Origin: Sphingomonas phyllosphaerae FA2 | Lineage (GTDB): Bacteria > Pseudomonadota > Alphaproteobacteria > Sphingomonadales > Sphingomonadaceae | Length of the DNA stretch: 64,000 nucleotides | Assembly: GCF_000427645.1 (NCBI RefSeq) | Contig: NZ_KE386571.1 | Span: 496,001 to 560,000, forward strand | Direction: 5' to 3' | Shown: piece by piece, positions 49,374 to 57,557 of the stretch | How positions within the stretch are numbered: the stretch's first letter is position 1 | How the letters are laid out: each line of letters begins with the position of its first letter | The notes under the pieces: model-generated | Told to the model about the DNA's origin: nothing | What the model saw: only the letters and a program-made list of their open reading frames with translations | Databases searched by the model: none | Made by a program: the position numbers and the translations under genes

Positions 49374-49810
49374 CGCGAAAGAACCAGCGATTGATGCTCG
49401 TGCTGCTCGGGCTCGGCGCAATCGCCGCGGCGGCGTTGCTGGCGCTGTCGGGGCTGCGCGATCAGGCGGCGTTCTTCTACGCGCCCGCCGACGTGGCGGG
49501 TAACGTGCCCCCGCCCGACAAGGCGGTGCGGCTGGGCGGGATGGTCGAACGCGGCTCGCTCAAGCGCGCGGCGGATGGCGTGTCGATCGACTTCGTCGTC
49601 ACCGACGGCAAGGCGACCACGCCGGTGCGGTTCAGCGGGATCGCGCCCGACCTGTTCCGCGAAGGCTCGGGAGTCGTGGCCGAAGGGCATTTCCGTCGTG
49701 ACGCCTCGTTCGTCGCCACCAACCTGCTCGCCAAGCACGACGAGAAATACATGCCGCCGCAAATGGCCGGCAAGATGCACGAAACCCGCACGCTTGAGGA
49801 GCAGCGCTGA
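49370..49810 (+). CDS. ccmE: Cytochrome c maturation heme chaperone CcmE
   Basis: 146-aa periplasmic heme chaperone with an N-terminal anchor (MLVLLGLGAIAAAALLALSG). The OB-fold barrel contains VRLGGMVERGSLKRAADG and APDLFREGSGVVAEGHFRRD, and the heme-binding histidine is in LLAKHDEKYMPP. It starts with GTG overlapping ccmD. Its stop overlaps the TPR gene by one base. The ccmF gene, which normally follows, is absent. Confidence 0.93.
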   Translation: MTRKNQRLMLVLLGLGAIAAAALLALSGLRDQAAFFYAPADVAGNVPPPDKAVRLGGMVERGSLKRAADGVSIDFVVTDGKATTPVRFSGIAPDLFREGSGVVAEGHFRRDASFVATNLLAKHDEKYMPPQMAGKMHETRTLEEQR

Positions 49811-50442
49811 TGGGCTTCGTTGCGCTTCTGGTGCTGGCGGCGGCGGCGTTCGCGGCGATGGCGTTGTGGCTGCGCGTCGACCGGCTGTTGTGGTCGATGC
49901 TGGGCGCGGCGCTATGCCTCGGCGGGGTGGGCTATGCGTGGCAAGGCCGACCGATGCTTGGTGCCGCGGCACCGCAGCGGACGACCACGACTCCGCCGGT
50001 CGATATCGAAGAGACGCAGTTGCGCGACAGCCTGTTCGGACGCTTCAATGCCGACACCGCCTATCTGATCGCCGCGGACGCGATGACGCGCAGCGGCAAT
50101 GACGATGCGGCGGCGCGGGTCGTGCTCGGCGGGCTGTCCAAACTGCCGCAGAGCTTCATTCTGTGGACCTGGGCGGGCGTCACGCTTTCCGCCGAAGCAG
50201 GGCACCGCGTGTCACCGCCCGCGCTGATTGCGTTCCGACAGGCCGCGCGACTGGCACCGGAGCATCCGGCACCGCCTTATTATCTCGGCTTTGCGTATCT
50301 AGAGGCGGGCGATATCGCCAAAACACGCGCCCTATGGGCACGCGCCGTCCAGCTTTCGCCGGACGGCACGCCCTACCGCATCGAGATCGCGCGCCGACTG
50401 GCGCTGCTCGACCGGCTGATCGCGGCCAACGACGCGCGCTGA
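49810..50442 (+). CDS. TPR protein, CcmI/CycH-like
   Basis: 210-aa protein with an N-terminal hydrophobic region (LLVLAAAAFAAMALWLRVDR and a second segment to about residue 45) and a C-terminal TPR part (ALIAFRQAARLAPEHPAPPY, then AYLEAGDIAKTRALWARAVQ). CcmI presents apocytochrome c to the ligase in other bacteria. Translational coupling to ccmE suggests it belongs to cytochrome c maturation. It is much shorter than full-length CcmI proteins. Confidence 0.78.
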   Translation: MGFVALLVLAAAAFAAMALWLRVDRLLWSMLGAALCLGGVGYAWQGRPMLGAAAPQRTTTTPPVDIEETQLRDSLFGRFNADTAYLIAADAMTRSGNDDAAARVVLGGLSKLPQSFILWTWAGVTLSAEAGHRVSPPALIAFRQAARLAPEHPAPPYYLGFAYLEAGDIAKTRALWARAVQLSPDGTPYRIEIARRLALLDRLIAANDAR

Positions 50443-50452
50443 CCGGAGCGGG

Positions 50453-50671
50453 TTATTTGCCGCGCCCGGTCTGCTCCTGAAGCGCGTCGATCCGCTTGGA
50501 GGCATCGGCCTTGGTCAGCGATTCGTCGAAAGCTTCGCCCGCCTCTTCGCTCAGCGTTTTCAGGTAACTGGCCTGCGCGCCGGTCATCGGCTCGTCGCCG
50601 GTGGTCCAGTCGTCGGGATCCTTCTCGGCGTTCGAGAAGGGCTCGCTCTTCGGATTTTGGGTATCGCTCAT
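50453..50671 (-). CDS. DUF3072 domain protein
   Basis: 72-aa acidic protein with the conserved DUF3072 core DDWTTGDEPMTGAQASYLKT, followed by LSEEAGEAFDESLTKADASK. It is soluble with no signal peptide. The family is widespread and uncharacterised; relatives are often annotated as small stress-linked proteins, but I would not assign a function. It converges with the TPR gene. Confidence 0.86.
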   Translation of the reverse strand: MSDTQNPKSEPFSNAEKDPDDWTTGDEPMTGAQASYLKTLSEEAGEAFDESLTKADASKRIDALQEQTGRGK

Positions 50672-50807
50672 GGTGGCAAGGTCCTTTCGCTGAACAGAAC
50701 AATTATGTTCGCCACCTGTTCCGCGTTGCGGGCGCTTCGGCTGCGTGCTAGTCGCGCCCCAATATGGCCACGATCACGCACGTCCTTTCGATAGCGGTGG
50801 CCAGCGC

Positions 50808-52727
50808 ATGAGCGTCAGCACCGTCGACCCTGCCGTCCGTGCACAGGCGGCCGCGGGGCATCACCAGCACAGCGGCAGCCTCGCCAAGCTCGCGCTCGGC
50901 GCGATCGGCGTCGTCTACGGCGACATCGGCACCAGCCCGCTCTACGCGATGAAGGAGGTGTTCGTCGGGCATCACCCGCTAGCGGTCGATTCGTTGCACG
51001 TGTTCGGGGTCATTAGCCTCGTCTTCTGGTCGCTGATGCTGATCGTCACGCTGAAATACGTGCTGATCGTGTTGCGCGCCGACAACAACGGCGAAGGCGG
51101 CAGCCTCGCGCTGCTCGCGCTGATCCAGCGCCGCTCCGGGGCGGGCAAGAAATGGGGATCGAGCCTCGTCATCCTCGGCGTGCTCGCTACCGCCTTGTTC
51201 TTTGGCGATTGTATGATCACCCCGGCGATCTCGGTGCTGTCGGCGGTCGAGGGGCTGGCGACGGTCGAGCAAGGGTTCGACTCGTTCGTGCTGCCGATCG
51301 CGGTGACGATCCTGATCGCGCTTTTCTATATGCAGTCGATCGGGACCGAGAAGGTCGGGCGGCTGTTCGGCCCGATCATGGCGATTTATTTCGTCGTGTT
51401 GGCGGTGATGGGCGTTTCGCACATCATCCAGCGCCCCGATATTCTGTTCGCGCTCAACCCGCTCTACGCGGTACGCTTCGCGATGAACGACGGCGGGCTG
51501 GCGTTCCTCGCGCTCGGCTCGGTGGTGCTGGCGGTGACCGGGGCCGAGGCGCTCTACGCGGATATGGGCCACTTTGGTCGTCGCCCGATCGAGCTGGCAT
51601 GGCTGGCGTTCGTGCTGCCGGCGCTGATGCTCAATTATCTGGGGCAGGGGGCGCTATTGCTGCAAACCCCATCGGCCGCCGAAAACCCCTTCTTCCTGAT
51701 GGCGCCCGAGAACTGGCGCCTGCCGCTCGTCATCCTCGCAACGATGGCGACCGTGATTGCCAGCCAGGCGGTCATTACCGGCGCCTATTCGGTCGTTCAG
51801 CAGGCGGTGCAGCTCGGGCTGATGCCGCGCATCCGCATCACCCACACGAGCGCGTCGGAGGCGGGGCAGATCTATATCCCGGCCGCAAACTGGGCGCTGA
51901 TGGTGATGGTACTGCTGCTCGTCTTCGGCTTCGGCGAATCGTCGAACCTCGCTGCGGCCTATGGCATCGCAGTGACGGGGACGATGTTCATCTCCACCTG
52001 CATGATCGGCGTGTTGATCCGCCGCGTGTGGCACTGGCCGCTATGGGCGACCGCGTTGTTCGAGATCGTCTTTCTGTCAATCGACGGCCTGTATTTCGCG
52101 TCGAACCTCACCAAGGTGCCCGATGGCGGCTGGTTCCCGCTGCTGGTCGCGGTGATCGTCTTCGTGTTGCTCACCACCTGGTCGCAGGGGCGCAAGCTGA
52201 TGATCGAGCGGATGCGTGAGGCGGCAATGCCGATCAAGATCTTCATCGATTCGGCCGCGAGCTCGGCAACGCGCGTTTCGGGCACCGCGGTGTTCATGAC
52301 CTCGACACCGGAGGGCGTTCCGCATGCCTTGCTTCACAACCTCAAGCACAACCGCGTCCTGCACGAACGCGTGATCCTGCTGACGGTGCGCGTCACCGAT
52401 ATGCCGTATTTTCCCGAGGAGGATCGCTTCCTTCACGAGGATCTCGGACAGGGCTTCCACCGCGTTATCCTGCGCTACGGCTTCATGGAGGAGCCTGACG
52501 TCCCCGCGCATCTCAAAACCTTCGACGGGTGCGGCGCGGCGTTCCGGATGATGGACACCAGCTTCTTCCTCAGCCGTCAGACGTTGCTCGCTTCGGAGCG
52601 TCCCGGCATGGCGATCTGGCGCGAAAAGCTGTTCAGCTGGATGTTGCGCAACGCCGAAAGCGCGATGGAATTCTTCCGCCTGCCTACCAACCGCGTGGTG
52701 GAGCTGGGCAGCCAGATCGAGATTTGA
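50808..52727 (+). CDS. kup: Potassium transport protein Kup
   Basis: 639-aa K+/H+ symporter. [20 protein letters not shown] opens the membrane domain. About twelve transmembrane segments follow, with [13 protein letters not shown]-type ([20 protein letters not shown]) and [11 protein letters not shown] motifs. The ~180-residue cytoplasmic C-terminal region begins near [11 protein letters not shown]. The ATG ([10 protein letters not shown]) is chosen over one 21 codons upstream. The stop overlaps a possible TTG start of the next gene. Confidence 0.94.
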   Translation: MSVSTVDPAVRAQAAAGHHQHSGSLAKLALGAIGVVYGDIGTSPLYAMKEVFVGHHPLAVDSLHVFGVISLVFWSLMLIVTLKYVLIVLRADNNGEGGSLALLALIQRRSGAGKKWGSSLVILGVLATALFFGDCMITPAISVLSAVEGLATVEQGFDSFVLPIAVTILIALFYMQSIGTEKVGRLFGPIMAIYFVVLAVMGVSHIIQRPDILFALNPLYAVRFAMNDGGLAFLALGSVVLAVTGAEALYADMGHFGRRPIELAWLAFVLPALMLNYLGQGALLLQTPSAAENPFFLMAPENWRLPLVILATMATVIASQAVITGAYSVVQQAVQLGLMPRIRITHTSASEAGQIYIPAANWALMVMVLLLVFGFGESSNLAAAYGIAVTGTMFISTCMIGVLIRRVWHWPLWATALFEIVFLSIDGLYFASNLTKVPDGGWFPLLVAVIVFVLLTTWSQGRKLMIERMREAAMPIKIFIDSAASSATRVSGTAVFMTSTPEGVPHALLHNLKHNRVLHERVILLTVRVTDMPYFPEEDRFLHEDLGQGFHRVILRYGFMEEPDVPAHLKTFDGCGAAFRMMDTSFFLSRQTLLASERPGMAIWREKLFSWMLRNAESAMEFFRLPTNRVVELGSQIEI

Positions 52728-53245
52728 CCCCATCGTTCGAGCCCGCCCCGATCATCGTCACCGCGCTATTCGGGCGCGAGGATCAAGCGTTCTTTGATGC
52801 CGAACGCAGCGCGTACTTCCCACCCGAGCGCAATCAGCTCGCGGCGCATCTTACGATGTTCCACCATCTCCCGCCGTCGCTGGCGCCGGAGCTGAAGCAG
52901 CGGCTGGTATCGGAAACTCGCGGCATTCCGGCACTGCATGCGCGGATTGCAGACGTGATCTCGCTCGGGCGCGGCGTGGCCTACCGCATCGACTGTGAGG
53001 AACTGTCCACAGTCCGCGCGCGGTTGGCCGCAGCCTTCGCCGGACTGCTGACACCACAGGATGCCGGCGGCTGGCGCGCGCATGTCACGGTACAGAACAA
53101 GGTCGAACCGGCGGTCGCCAAGGCGTTGCTGACCGAACTGCGTGCCGGATTTCGCCCGCGCCCGGTCACGATCTCCGGACTGGCCGCCTATTGGTATCGG
53201 GGCGGGCCCTGGGAAATGTTGTCGAAGCATTCGTTCGCGGGTTGA
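52724..53245 (+). CDS. 2'-5' RNA ligase family protein (2H phosphoesterase)
   Basis: 173-aa protein with the two His-x-Thr motifs of the 2H superfamily: [12 protein letters not shown] near residue 42 and [11 protein letters not shown] near residue 120. It probably acts on 2'-5' or cyclic phosphodiester bonds in RNA or a nucleotide. No ATG fits. The best start is a TTG whose bases overlap the kup stop (TTGA), implying coupling to kup, or simply compaction. The C-terminal end is [11 protein letters not shown]. Confidence 0.8.
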   Translation: MTPSFEPAPIIVTALFGREDQAFFDAERSAYFPPERNQLAAHLTMFHHLPPSLAPELKQRLVSETRGIPALHARIADVISLGRGVAYRIDCEELSTVRARLAAAFAGLLTPQDAGGWRAHVTVQNKVEPAVAKALLTELRAGFRPRPVTISGLAAYWYRGGPWEMLSKHSFAG

Positions 53246-53304
53246 CCGCGTCGAACCGGCTGTTATAGCCCGCGCCTCACGAGCGCTGGTTCCCTCGGAA
53301 ACGG

Positions 53305-53381
53305 GGCGGAGTAGCTCAGCTGGTTAGAGCAGCGGAATCATAATCCGCGTGTCGGGGGTTCAAGTCCCTCCTCCGCTACCA
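53305..53381 (+). tRNA. tRNA-Met (anticodon CAT), probable prophage attachment site
   Basis: 77 bases with encoded CCA. Acceptor GGCGGAG pairs with CTCCGCT (one G-U). Anticodon stem GCGGA/TCCGC, loop ATCATAA, anticodon CAT. Form and T-arm resemble elongator tRNA-Met of alphaproteobacteria; tRNA-Ile with modified CAT cannot be fully excluded. An integrase gene ends 106 bases downstream, so its 3' part is the likely attL core. Confidence 0.92.
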
Positions 53382-53486
53382 AGCGTTCGTGTTTCCAAGC
53401 CCCTGATTTAGCGTCTAATTTTCGGTTCTGTCGGTTGCTTGAGACTGACGCCGCTTGTTCGTTTGGGCGTTTATTTGGGAAAACCG

Positions 53487-54551
53487 CTATTCTGGCGGCT
53501 TGTCCTCGCCCTCCAGCTTGCGGATCGCGGCCTCGCCCAGCGCCGGGTCGCGGTTGAGGTAGTGCGCGTCCAGAATCTCGTTCACGTCCTTCAGGGAGTG
53601 ACCGGTCACCGTCGCGATCTCGGGTGGCGTCGCGCCGGCGAGTGCCAGCCGGGTGACGGCGGTTCCGCGCAGGTCATGAAAGGTGACGCCCTCGACGCCG
53701 GCAAGCGCGCACGCCTTTCGCCATGAGGCGCGGAAGCCGCCTTCGGTCCAGGCGGTGCCGCGCTCCGTCAGCAGGATCGTCTCGCTGGTTGCGCGGCCTA
53801 CGCGGATGGCGTCGAGTCGCGCCTTGAGGGGCGCGCCGACGCGGATGACCACGCGCTTGCCGACCGATCGCCGGACCTTGCTGACGGTCTTGCCTTGGAT
53901 CAGACGCAGGTGGGTGCCGTCGTATTGCGCCCATGTCAGTGCGATCAGGTCGCCCTGTCGCTGACCGGTCCAGAGCGCCAGCGCCAGCGCAAGATGAAGG
54001 TGATCGGGCGCGCGGGCGTAGAATGCCGCTTCGTCGATCGACGTCCAGATGCGGTCGGATCGCGCCGCGCGATAGACCCGCCCGCCTGCAAGGCAGGGAT
54101 TGACGGTGACAAGGCCGCGATCGAGCGACCACGACATGACCCGCGCCAGCACCGCGAAGGCGTAATCCGCCTGTCGCCGCGAGGTGCCAGCGAGCCGGTC
54201 GCGCCATGCCATGAATTCGCCGCGCGTCCGCCGGTCGGACAGCGCCGCCAAGGGGAAGTCGCCGAACTCAGCATCAATCACGCGCAGGTGCTTGCGATAG
54301 TCGGCGCGAGTCCGCTTCGCGAGATCGGTGAAGTCGGACGAATCCTGATATTGGTCGAGCACGCTGCGCAGCAGGTGCGAGGCGTCGGCGCGACGGGAGC
54401 GCACAGCGTCGGCATAGCTGGCGTGGAATTCGGGGCTTCCGAATGCACCGGACAGGCGTGGCCCGCCCTTCCATGCGTAATAATAGGTGACCTTCTCGCC
54501 GGATCTCAGGCGAGTCGTCACCTTGTTCAGCCCTTTCAGCTTAACGCGCAT
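53487..54551 (-). CDS. int: Tyrosine-type integrase
   Basis: 354-aa site-specific recombinase. An N-terminal arm-binding segment (MRVKLKGLNKV, then SGEKVTYYYAWKG) precedes the core-binding domain. The catalytic domain has the first Arg in LALWTGQRQGDLIAL, the HxxR box in VTFHDLRGTAVTRLA, the later His in VTGHSLKDV, and the nucleophile Tyr in ILDAHYLNR. All catalytic residues are present. The gene is adjacent to tRNA-Met, its likely target. It is the last gene of the leftward early operon. Confidence 0.94.
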   Translation of the reverse strand: MRVKLKGLNKVTTRLRSGEKVTYYYAWKGGPRLSGAFGSPEFHASYADAVRSRRADASHLLRSVLDQYQDSSDFTDLAKRTRADYRKHLRVIDAEFGDFPLAALSDRRTRGEFMAWRDRLAGTSRRQADYAFAVLARVMSWSLDRGLVTVNPCLAGGRVYRAARSDRIWTSIDEAAFYARAPDHLHLALALALWTGQRQGDLIALTWAQYDGTHLRLIQGKTVSKVRRSVGKRVVIRVGAPLKARLDAIRVGRATSETILLTERGTAWTEGGFRASWRKACALAGVEGVTFHDLRGTAVTRLALAGATPPEIATVTGHSLKDVNEILDAHYLNRDPALGEAAIRKLEGEDKPPE

Positions 54552-54732
54552 CGCGGCGGGCCTTCCACTCATCGAACGGTGAGGCAGGGGCGGTGCTTTC
54601 CTGTCCGTGGAACAGGATGATTCGGCCGTCCGGCGCGATCTCCGTCCGGGTCACAAGGACGTGCGCCTTCGCCGCGGCCTTCAACGCGCGTGCCAGATCA
54701 TCCTGACGAAAGGTGACCCTTGCACGGTTCAC
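54541..54732 (-). CDS. Small prophage protein, unknown function
   Basis: 63-aa basic protein (MNRARVTFRQDDLARALKAA, ending EWKARRDAR). It could be a DNA-associated accessory factor: short, charged, one helix and a beta hairpin (VTRTEIAPDGRIILFHG). It overlaps the integrase start by 11 bases and the upstream gene by four, so it is translated as part of the operon. Its role as an excision factor is possible but not shown. Confidence 0.68.
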   Translation of the reverse strand: MNRARVTFRQDDLARALKAAAKAHVLVTRTEIAPDGRIILFHGQESTAPASPFDEWKARRDAR

Positions 54733-55001
54733 GCGACCGCTCCGATCGCATCCTCAAGGTCGAGCTGGCGATCGTCGGCGACCGGGCGACCATAAGCGAT
54801 CGACAGCGCAATCTCGCACCACGTCGCGTGGCCGGTCGCGTCGTGGTGACGTGCCGCGACCCCTTGTGCGTTCGGGCCGGACCAGCGAACGGCATCGCCG
54901 CACACATGACATCCCGCGCGCACGTCACGTGTGCTGGACGTATTGCGCGGCGGGCGGTGATCGGTGTTGATCCTGTGGAGCATCGGGACAGGCGGGGGCA
55001 T
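54729..55001 (-). CDS. Small prophage protein with Cys/His pattern
   Basis: 90-aa protein. CHVCGDAVRWSG followed by HHDATGHATWCE gives a C-x2-C ... H ... C arrangement that may bind zinc. The first ~25 residues are proline-rich. It overlaps its neighbours by four and one base, so it is coupled to gapR. Function unknown. Confidence 0.65.
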   Translation of the reverse strand: MPPPVPMLHRINTDHRPPRNTSSTRDVRAGCHVCGDAVRWSGPNAQGVAARHHDATGHATWCEIALSIAYGRPVADDRQLDLEDAIGAVA

Positions 55002-55276
55002 CAGAGCATCCCCAGCGCTTGCATGTACACTTCGAGGATCGACTGCTCCTCCTGATAATCCTCGCGCTTTTTCTTGCGGATGGTCAGGATCGTGCGGATC
55101 GCCTTGGCATCGTAGCCACGGCTTTTCGCCTCGGCCATGACATCCTTGATGTCGTCGGTGATGCCTTTCTTCTCTTCCTCGAGGCGCTCGGCGCGCTCAA
55201 TCAGCAGGCGCAGCTCGTCGACGGCAACAGTGCCGCCGGTGAACGGCTGATCGGTATCGTTCGACGGTGTGATCAT
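55001..55276 (-). CDS. GapR family protein (DUF2312)
   Basis: 91-aa coiled-coil nucleoid-associated protein. The family core reads [40 protein letters not shown], then [13 protein letters not shown]. The Caulobacter relative GapR binds overtwisted AT-rich DNA ahead of replication and transcription forks. A prophage copy is common in the group. The ATG giving [10 protein letters not shown] is chosen; upstream residues do not fit the family. Confidence 0.86.
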   Translation of the reverse strand: MITPSNDTDQPFTGGTVAVDELRLLIERAERLEEEKKGITDDIKDVMAEAKSRGYDAKAIRTILTIRKKKREDYQEEQSILEVYMQALGML

Positions 55277-55360
55277 AGGGCGGAGATCCTGATGAATGAC
55301 GGGACGGTGCGGAGGGAAACGGGCCTGCCTGTGGAATGACGGTTCCACAGGTCAAAGCGG

Positions 55361-55561
55361 TCACCACATCGGAGGAGGGCGCCGCGGGATCGGGTGACAG
55401 TCGCGGGCAAGGCACAGGAGCGCGAGCCCGTCATCGAAGCGGACGTTGGCGAAGCCGCGGCGTGCCGCGATGACAGTGCCGTGCTTGCCGTGCCGCCGAC
55501 CACGACCGAGATAGACGAAGCGGTCGCCATGACCGATCGCCGTCGAGGATACAGCCGGCAT
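55361..55561 (-). CDS. Small prophage protein, KOW/SH3-like
   Basis: 66-aa ORF. The segment HGDRFVYLGRGRRHGKHGTV, then GFANVRFDDGLALLCLARD, looks like a small beta-barrel of the KOW or SH3 type. The ATG follows the upstream stop directly (TGAGATG), indicating reinitiation. A gap of 84 bases to gapR shows nothing further. No family is firmly recognised. Confidence 0.58.
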   Translation of the reverse strand: MPAVSSTAIGHGDRFVYLGRGRRHGKHGTVIAARRGFANVRFDDGLALLCLARDCHPIPRRPPPMW

Positions 55562-55562
55562 C

Positions 55563-55700
55563 TCACAGGCCGAACAGCACGAAGGGGCCGGGGCCACCGG
55601 TTGCCGCATCCAGCGCGATGACGATCAACTGACCCAGCGCGAGACCAGCAAGCGCGCGAGTCGCGACGCCATTGGCGGTCAGGCCGCGCGCCGCCTTCAT
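55563..55700 (-). CDS. Prophage microprotein with hydrophobic segment
   Basis: 45-aa protein. MKAARGLTANGVATRALAGL leads into the hydrophobic stretch ALGQLIVIALDAATGG, with FVLFGL at the C-terminus. It may be a single-pass membrane protein. It overlaps the next upstream ORF by four bases (ATGA), so it is probably translated. Function unknown. Confidence 0.52.
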   Translation of the reverse strand: MKAARGLTANGVATRALAGLALGQLIVIALDAATGGPGPFVLFGL

Positions 55701-55831
55701 CGCTCGCCGCCGAGGCGCACGACCAGCAGCATCAGCATGAAGGGCACGGCGACGATCACGCCCACGATGGTGACGATCATCACCGCCGATCGGCGCCAGC
55801 GGGGCGCGCGCGACGCGGGTGCGGTAGTCAT
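55697..55831 (-). CDS. Prophage microprotein with one membrane segment
   Basis: 44-aa protein with a basic N-terminus (PASRAPRWRRS) followed by the hydrophobic run AVMIVTIVGVIVAVPFMLML and a short positively charged tail (VVRLGGER). It is coupled on both sides by four-base overlaps. The N-in, basic topology and size are compatible with a holin-like, exclusion or toxin-type protein; nothing decides between these. Confidence 0.55.
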   Translation of the reverse strand: MTTAPASRAPRWRRSAVMIVTIVGVIVAVPFMLMLLVVRLGGER

Positions 55832-56280
55832 GCCACATCGCCTTCGCTTTCCGTGCCGGCGCAGCGCGTGCAGGCGTTGTCATTCGCCCAGCGCAGCGGC
55901 CCGGCGCCCTCCAGCGCGGTCCAGTTCGTGGCGGCGCAGCCGCGGCACACGCGCGGATGTCGCTCGGGCGGCTCGCTCGCGAGCTGGCGGTACACATCGG
56001 GATCGAAGGGGAGTGCCGCGCGCAGGCGTTCCAGCGTCTCTTCCTTGCGCGCGACGGCGCCGGGCGTCTCCAGCAGCGCGAGCAAATCGCTCGCCGGGCT
56101 CACATCAGCGGGGCGTGGCGCGAGCCGCGCGGCCACCGCCGCGCGCGACAGGCTGGCGGAGTGACGACAAAGGCGTAGGTACGTCGCCGGCGTGAGCGGC
56201 GGCAACGCAAGGGCAGGCGGCGCGCCGCGAACGGCTCGGCTGGTCGCAAGCGCGAAGGTTCGTGGGAAAGCGTGCATCAT
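55828..56280 (-). CDS. Prophage protein with C-terminal zinc ribbon
   Basis: 150-aa protein. The first 100 residues are helical and Ala/Leu-rich (TPATYLRLCRHSASLSRAAV, then LLALLETPGAVARKEETLER). The C-terminus has two Cys pairs, VCRGCAATNW and ACTRCAGTE, forming a zinc ribbon. A helix-turn-helix-like segment near residue 35 suggests DNA contact. GAAAGGA lies before the ATG pair. A gap of 104 bases separates it from the Ogr-like gene. Confidence 0.68.
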   Translation of the reverse strand: MMHAFPRTFALATSRAVRGAPPALALPPLTPATYLRLCRHSASLSRAAVAARLAPRPADVSPASDLLALLETPGAVARKEETLERLRAALPFDPDVYRQLASEPPERHPRVCRGCAATNWTALEGAGPLRWANDNACTRCAGTESEGDVA

Positions 56281-56384
56281 GAAGGCGATCCTTTCGGGAC
56301 AAAGCGGGGGCGTTGCCGAAAGCGGGAGTTGCGATCGGCCGGAGTGGGACGGTGATGGTGAGCGCGCGGGTGAGCGCGCGGCGA

Positions 56385-56693
56385 TCAGGGCATCGGTTCG
56401 ACGTCAGCGGCCGGCGCGCGTTCATCGTTGGCGGGGATGGGAGCGTCGTCATTCGCCGGGCGCGATCTGACAACGAGCGGAAGGGAGATGGCCGGATGCG
56501 GCGCGTAGCTCGGCTGGATCGTGCGCACCGCGACGATCTGCCCCACGAACCGGAAGCCACAGGCGTCGTTGCTGCACAGCAGCAGCAGTTCTCGAACCAG
56601 TCGCGTCTGCTGTTCGCTGGTGCGGATCGCGGCCGCGCTTTGGCAGTGCGGGCACAGCACCATCGGCGCCCGCTTCGTATAGTTCCTTCTCAC
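56385..56693 (-). CDS. Ogr/Delta-like zinc-finger late-gene activator
   Basis: 102-aa protein whose first 60 residues match the Ogr/Delta pattern of P2-like phages: VLCPHCQSAAAIRTSEQQT, then LLLLCSNDACGFRFVGQIVA, with two CxxC-type pairs. These proteins bind upstream of late promoters and activate tail, capsid and lysis genes. The C-terminal tail is Pro/Asp-rich. It overlaps the upstream gene by four bases. Confidence 0.85.
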   Translation of the reverse strand: MRRNYTKRAPMVLCPHCQSAAAIRTSEQQTRLVRELLLLCSNDACGFRFVGQIVAVRTIQPSYAPHPAISLPLVVRSRPANDDAPIPANDERAPAADVEPMP

Positions 56694-57184
56694 CGTGTAA
56701 CCCCCGTCGACCCTGCGTCCGGCCCCGCGCCGGACGGAAGGAAGCTGGCGACCCGCTGTTGAAGCGCGTCGATCGCGCCAGCGGCTTGCGTCACCTCGGC
56801 GAATGCGCGGTGCGCATCCAGCGGCGAGGCATTGGTGTTGGTGAGCGAGAGGGCGGCAGCGATCGCCTCGCCCGTCTCGCGGGAAACGTTGCCGACATCG
56901 GCGACCAGCGCGCGGGCGCAGGCGTCCTGACGCTCGATCACCAGCCCGAGCTGGAAGGCGAAGGCGTCAAGGAACGGGGCACCGACGCCGCCAGCTTCGC
57001 GCCAAGCCGCGTCGAAGGCGAGCGCCTGATCAACCGGCGGGACCGTCTTGCTGGTCGGGTGTGCCCAAGAATAGACCGTGCGCTCTGCGCGACCGGCGAT
57101 CTTGGCCGCAGCTGGATAGCCGATCAGCCCGGCGACCTGCGTCATCGCACCGGGGAAGGTGAGAGGGGCGCGGAAGTGCGTCAT
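56690..57184 (-). CDS. Prophage early protein, unknown function
   Basis: 164-aa protein with an N-terminal helical segment AAKIAGRAERTVYSWAHPTS that resembles a helix-turn-helix. A helical middle domain follows (QALAFDAAWREAGG, then DACARALVADVGNVSRETGE). The rest is Ala-rich. It may regulate early transcription. The overlaps of four bases on both sides fit the compact early operon. No family is confidently recognised. Confidence 0.66.
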   Translation of the reverse strand: MTHFRAPLTFPGAMTQVAGLIGYPAAAKIAGRAERTVYSWAHPTSKTVPPVDQALAFDAAWREAGGVGAPFLDAFAFQLGLVIERQDACARALVADVGNVSRETGEAIAAALSLTNTNASPLDAHRAFAEVTQAAGAIDALQQRVASFLPSGAGPDAGSTGVTR

Positions 57185-57474
57185 GCCTGTGCCTGTTGCG
57201 AAACTGAGGGACGATCGCACGCGACATTCTCGTGCCCGATGGGCATCCCGGTAGCGGAGGTAGGGGGATAAATGTCGGGACGCAGATCGTGCTTCGAGAT
57301 GCCAGTCTCGCGCTCAACTCGCAGAACCAGTTCGGCGGGGAGCGGGGTGTCGTTGCTCAACCACATGAAGATGGTGGACTGGCGACGACCGATCAAACGA
57401 CCAAATGCAGACTGGCTGCCTGCAGCTCGAACAGCCCTCGCCAACGGCGCATCGGAATGTGTTTCTATGCCCAT
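57181..57474 (-). CDS. YdaS/Cro-like DNA-binding protein
   Basis: 97-aa protein. The segment AGSQSAFGRLIGRRQSTIFM, then WLSNDTPLPAELVLRVERET, is the YdaS/Cro type helix-turn-helix, as in phage early regulators that oppose the CI-like repressor. It starts an operon that runs leftward to the integrase. The promoter overlaps the region of operator 57485-57500 and is divergent from the S24 repressor. Confidence 0.8.
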   Translation of the reverse strand: MGIETHSDAPLARAVRAAGSQSAFGRLIGRRQSTIFMWLSNDTPLPAELVLRVERETGISKHDLRPDIYPPTSATGMPIGHENVACDRPSVSQQAQA

Positions 57475-57484
57475 TCCTATGAAC

Positions 57485-57500
57485 TACCGGTGTACCGGTA
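57485..57500. promoter_or_regulatory. Candidate phage operator (palindrome)
   Basis: TACCGG and CCGGTA are perfect inverted arms around TGTA, giving a 16-base palindrome in the 83-base gap between the divergent YdaS/Cro-like and S24 repressor genes. ACCG-containing half-sites recur at 57502, 57509 and 57533. The position is right for repressor binding and switching; binding is not shown. Confidence 0.6.
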
Positions 57501-57557
57501 AACCGTCGACCGGAAAATGCACGGTGAGATTTACCGCTTTGCCGTTAGTGAGATCAC

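Noticed and set aside
53305-53381. tRNA-Ile with lysidine-modified CAT anticodon
   Set aside because: The acceptor and T-arm pattern fits elongator tRNA-Met better, though the anticodon alone cannot decide.
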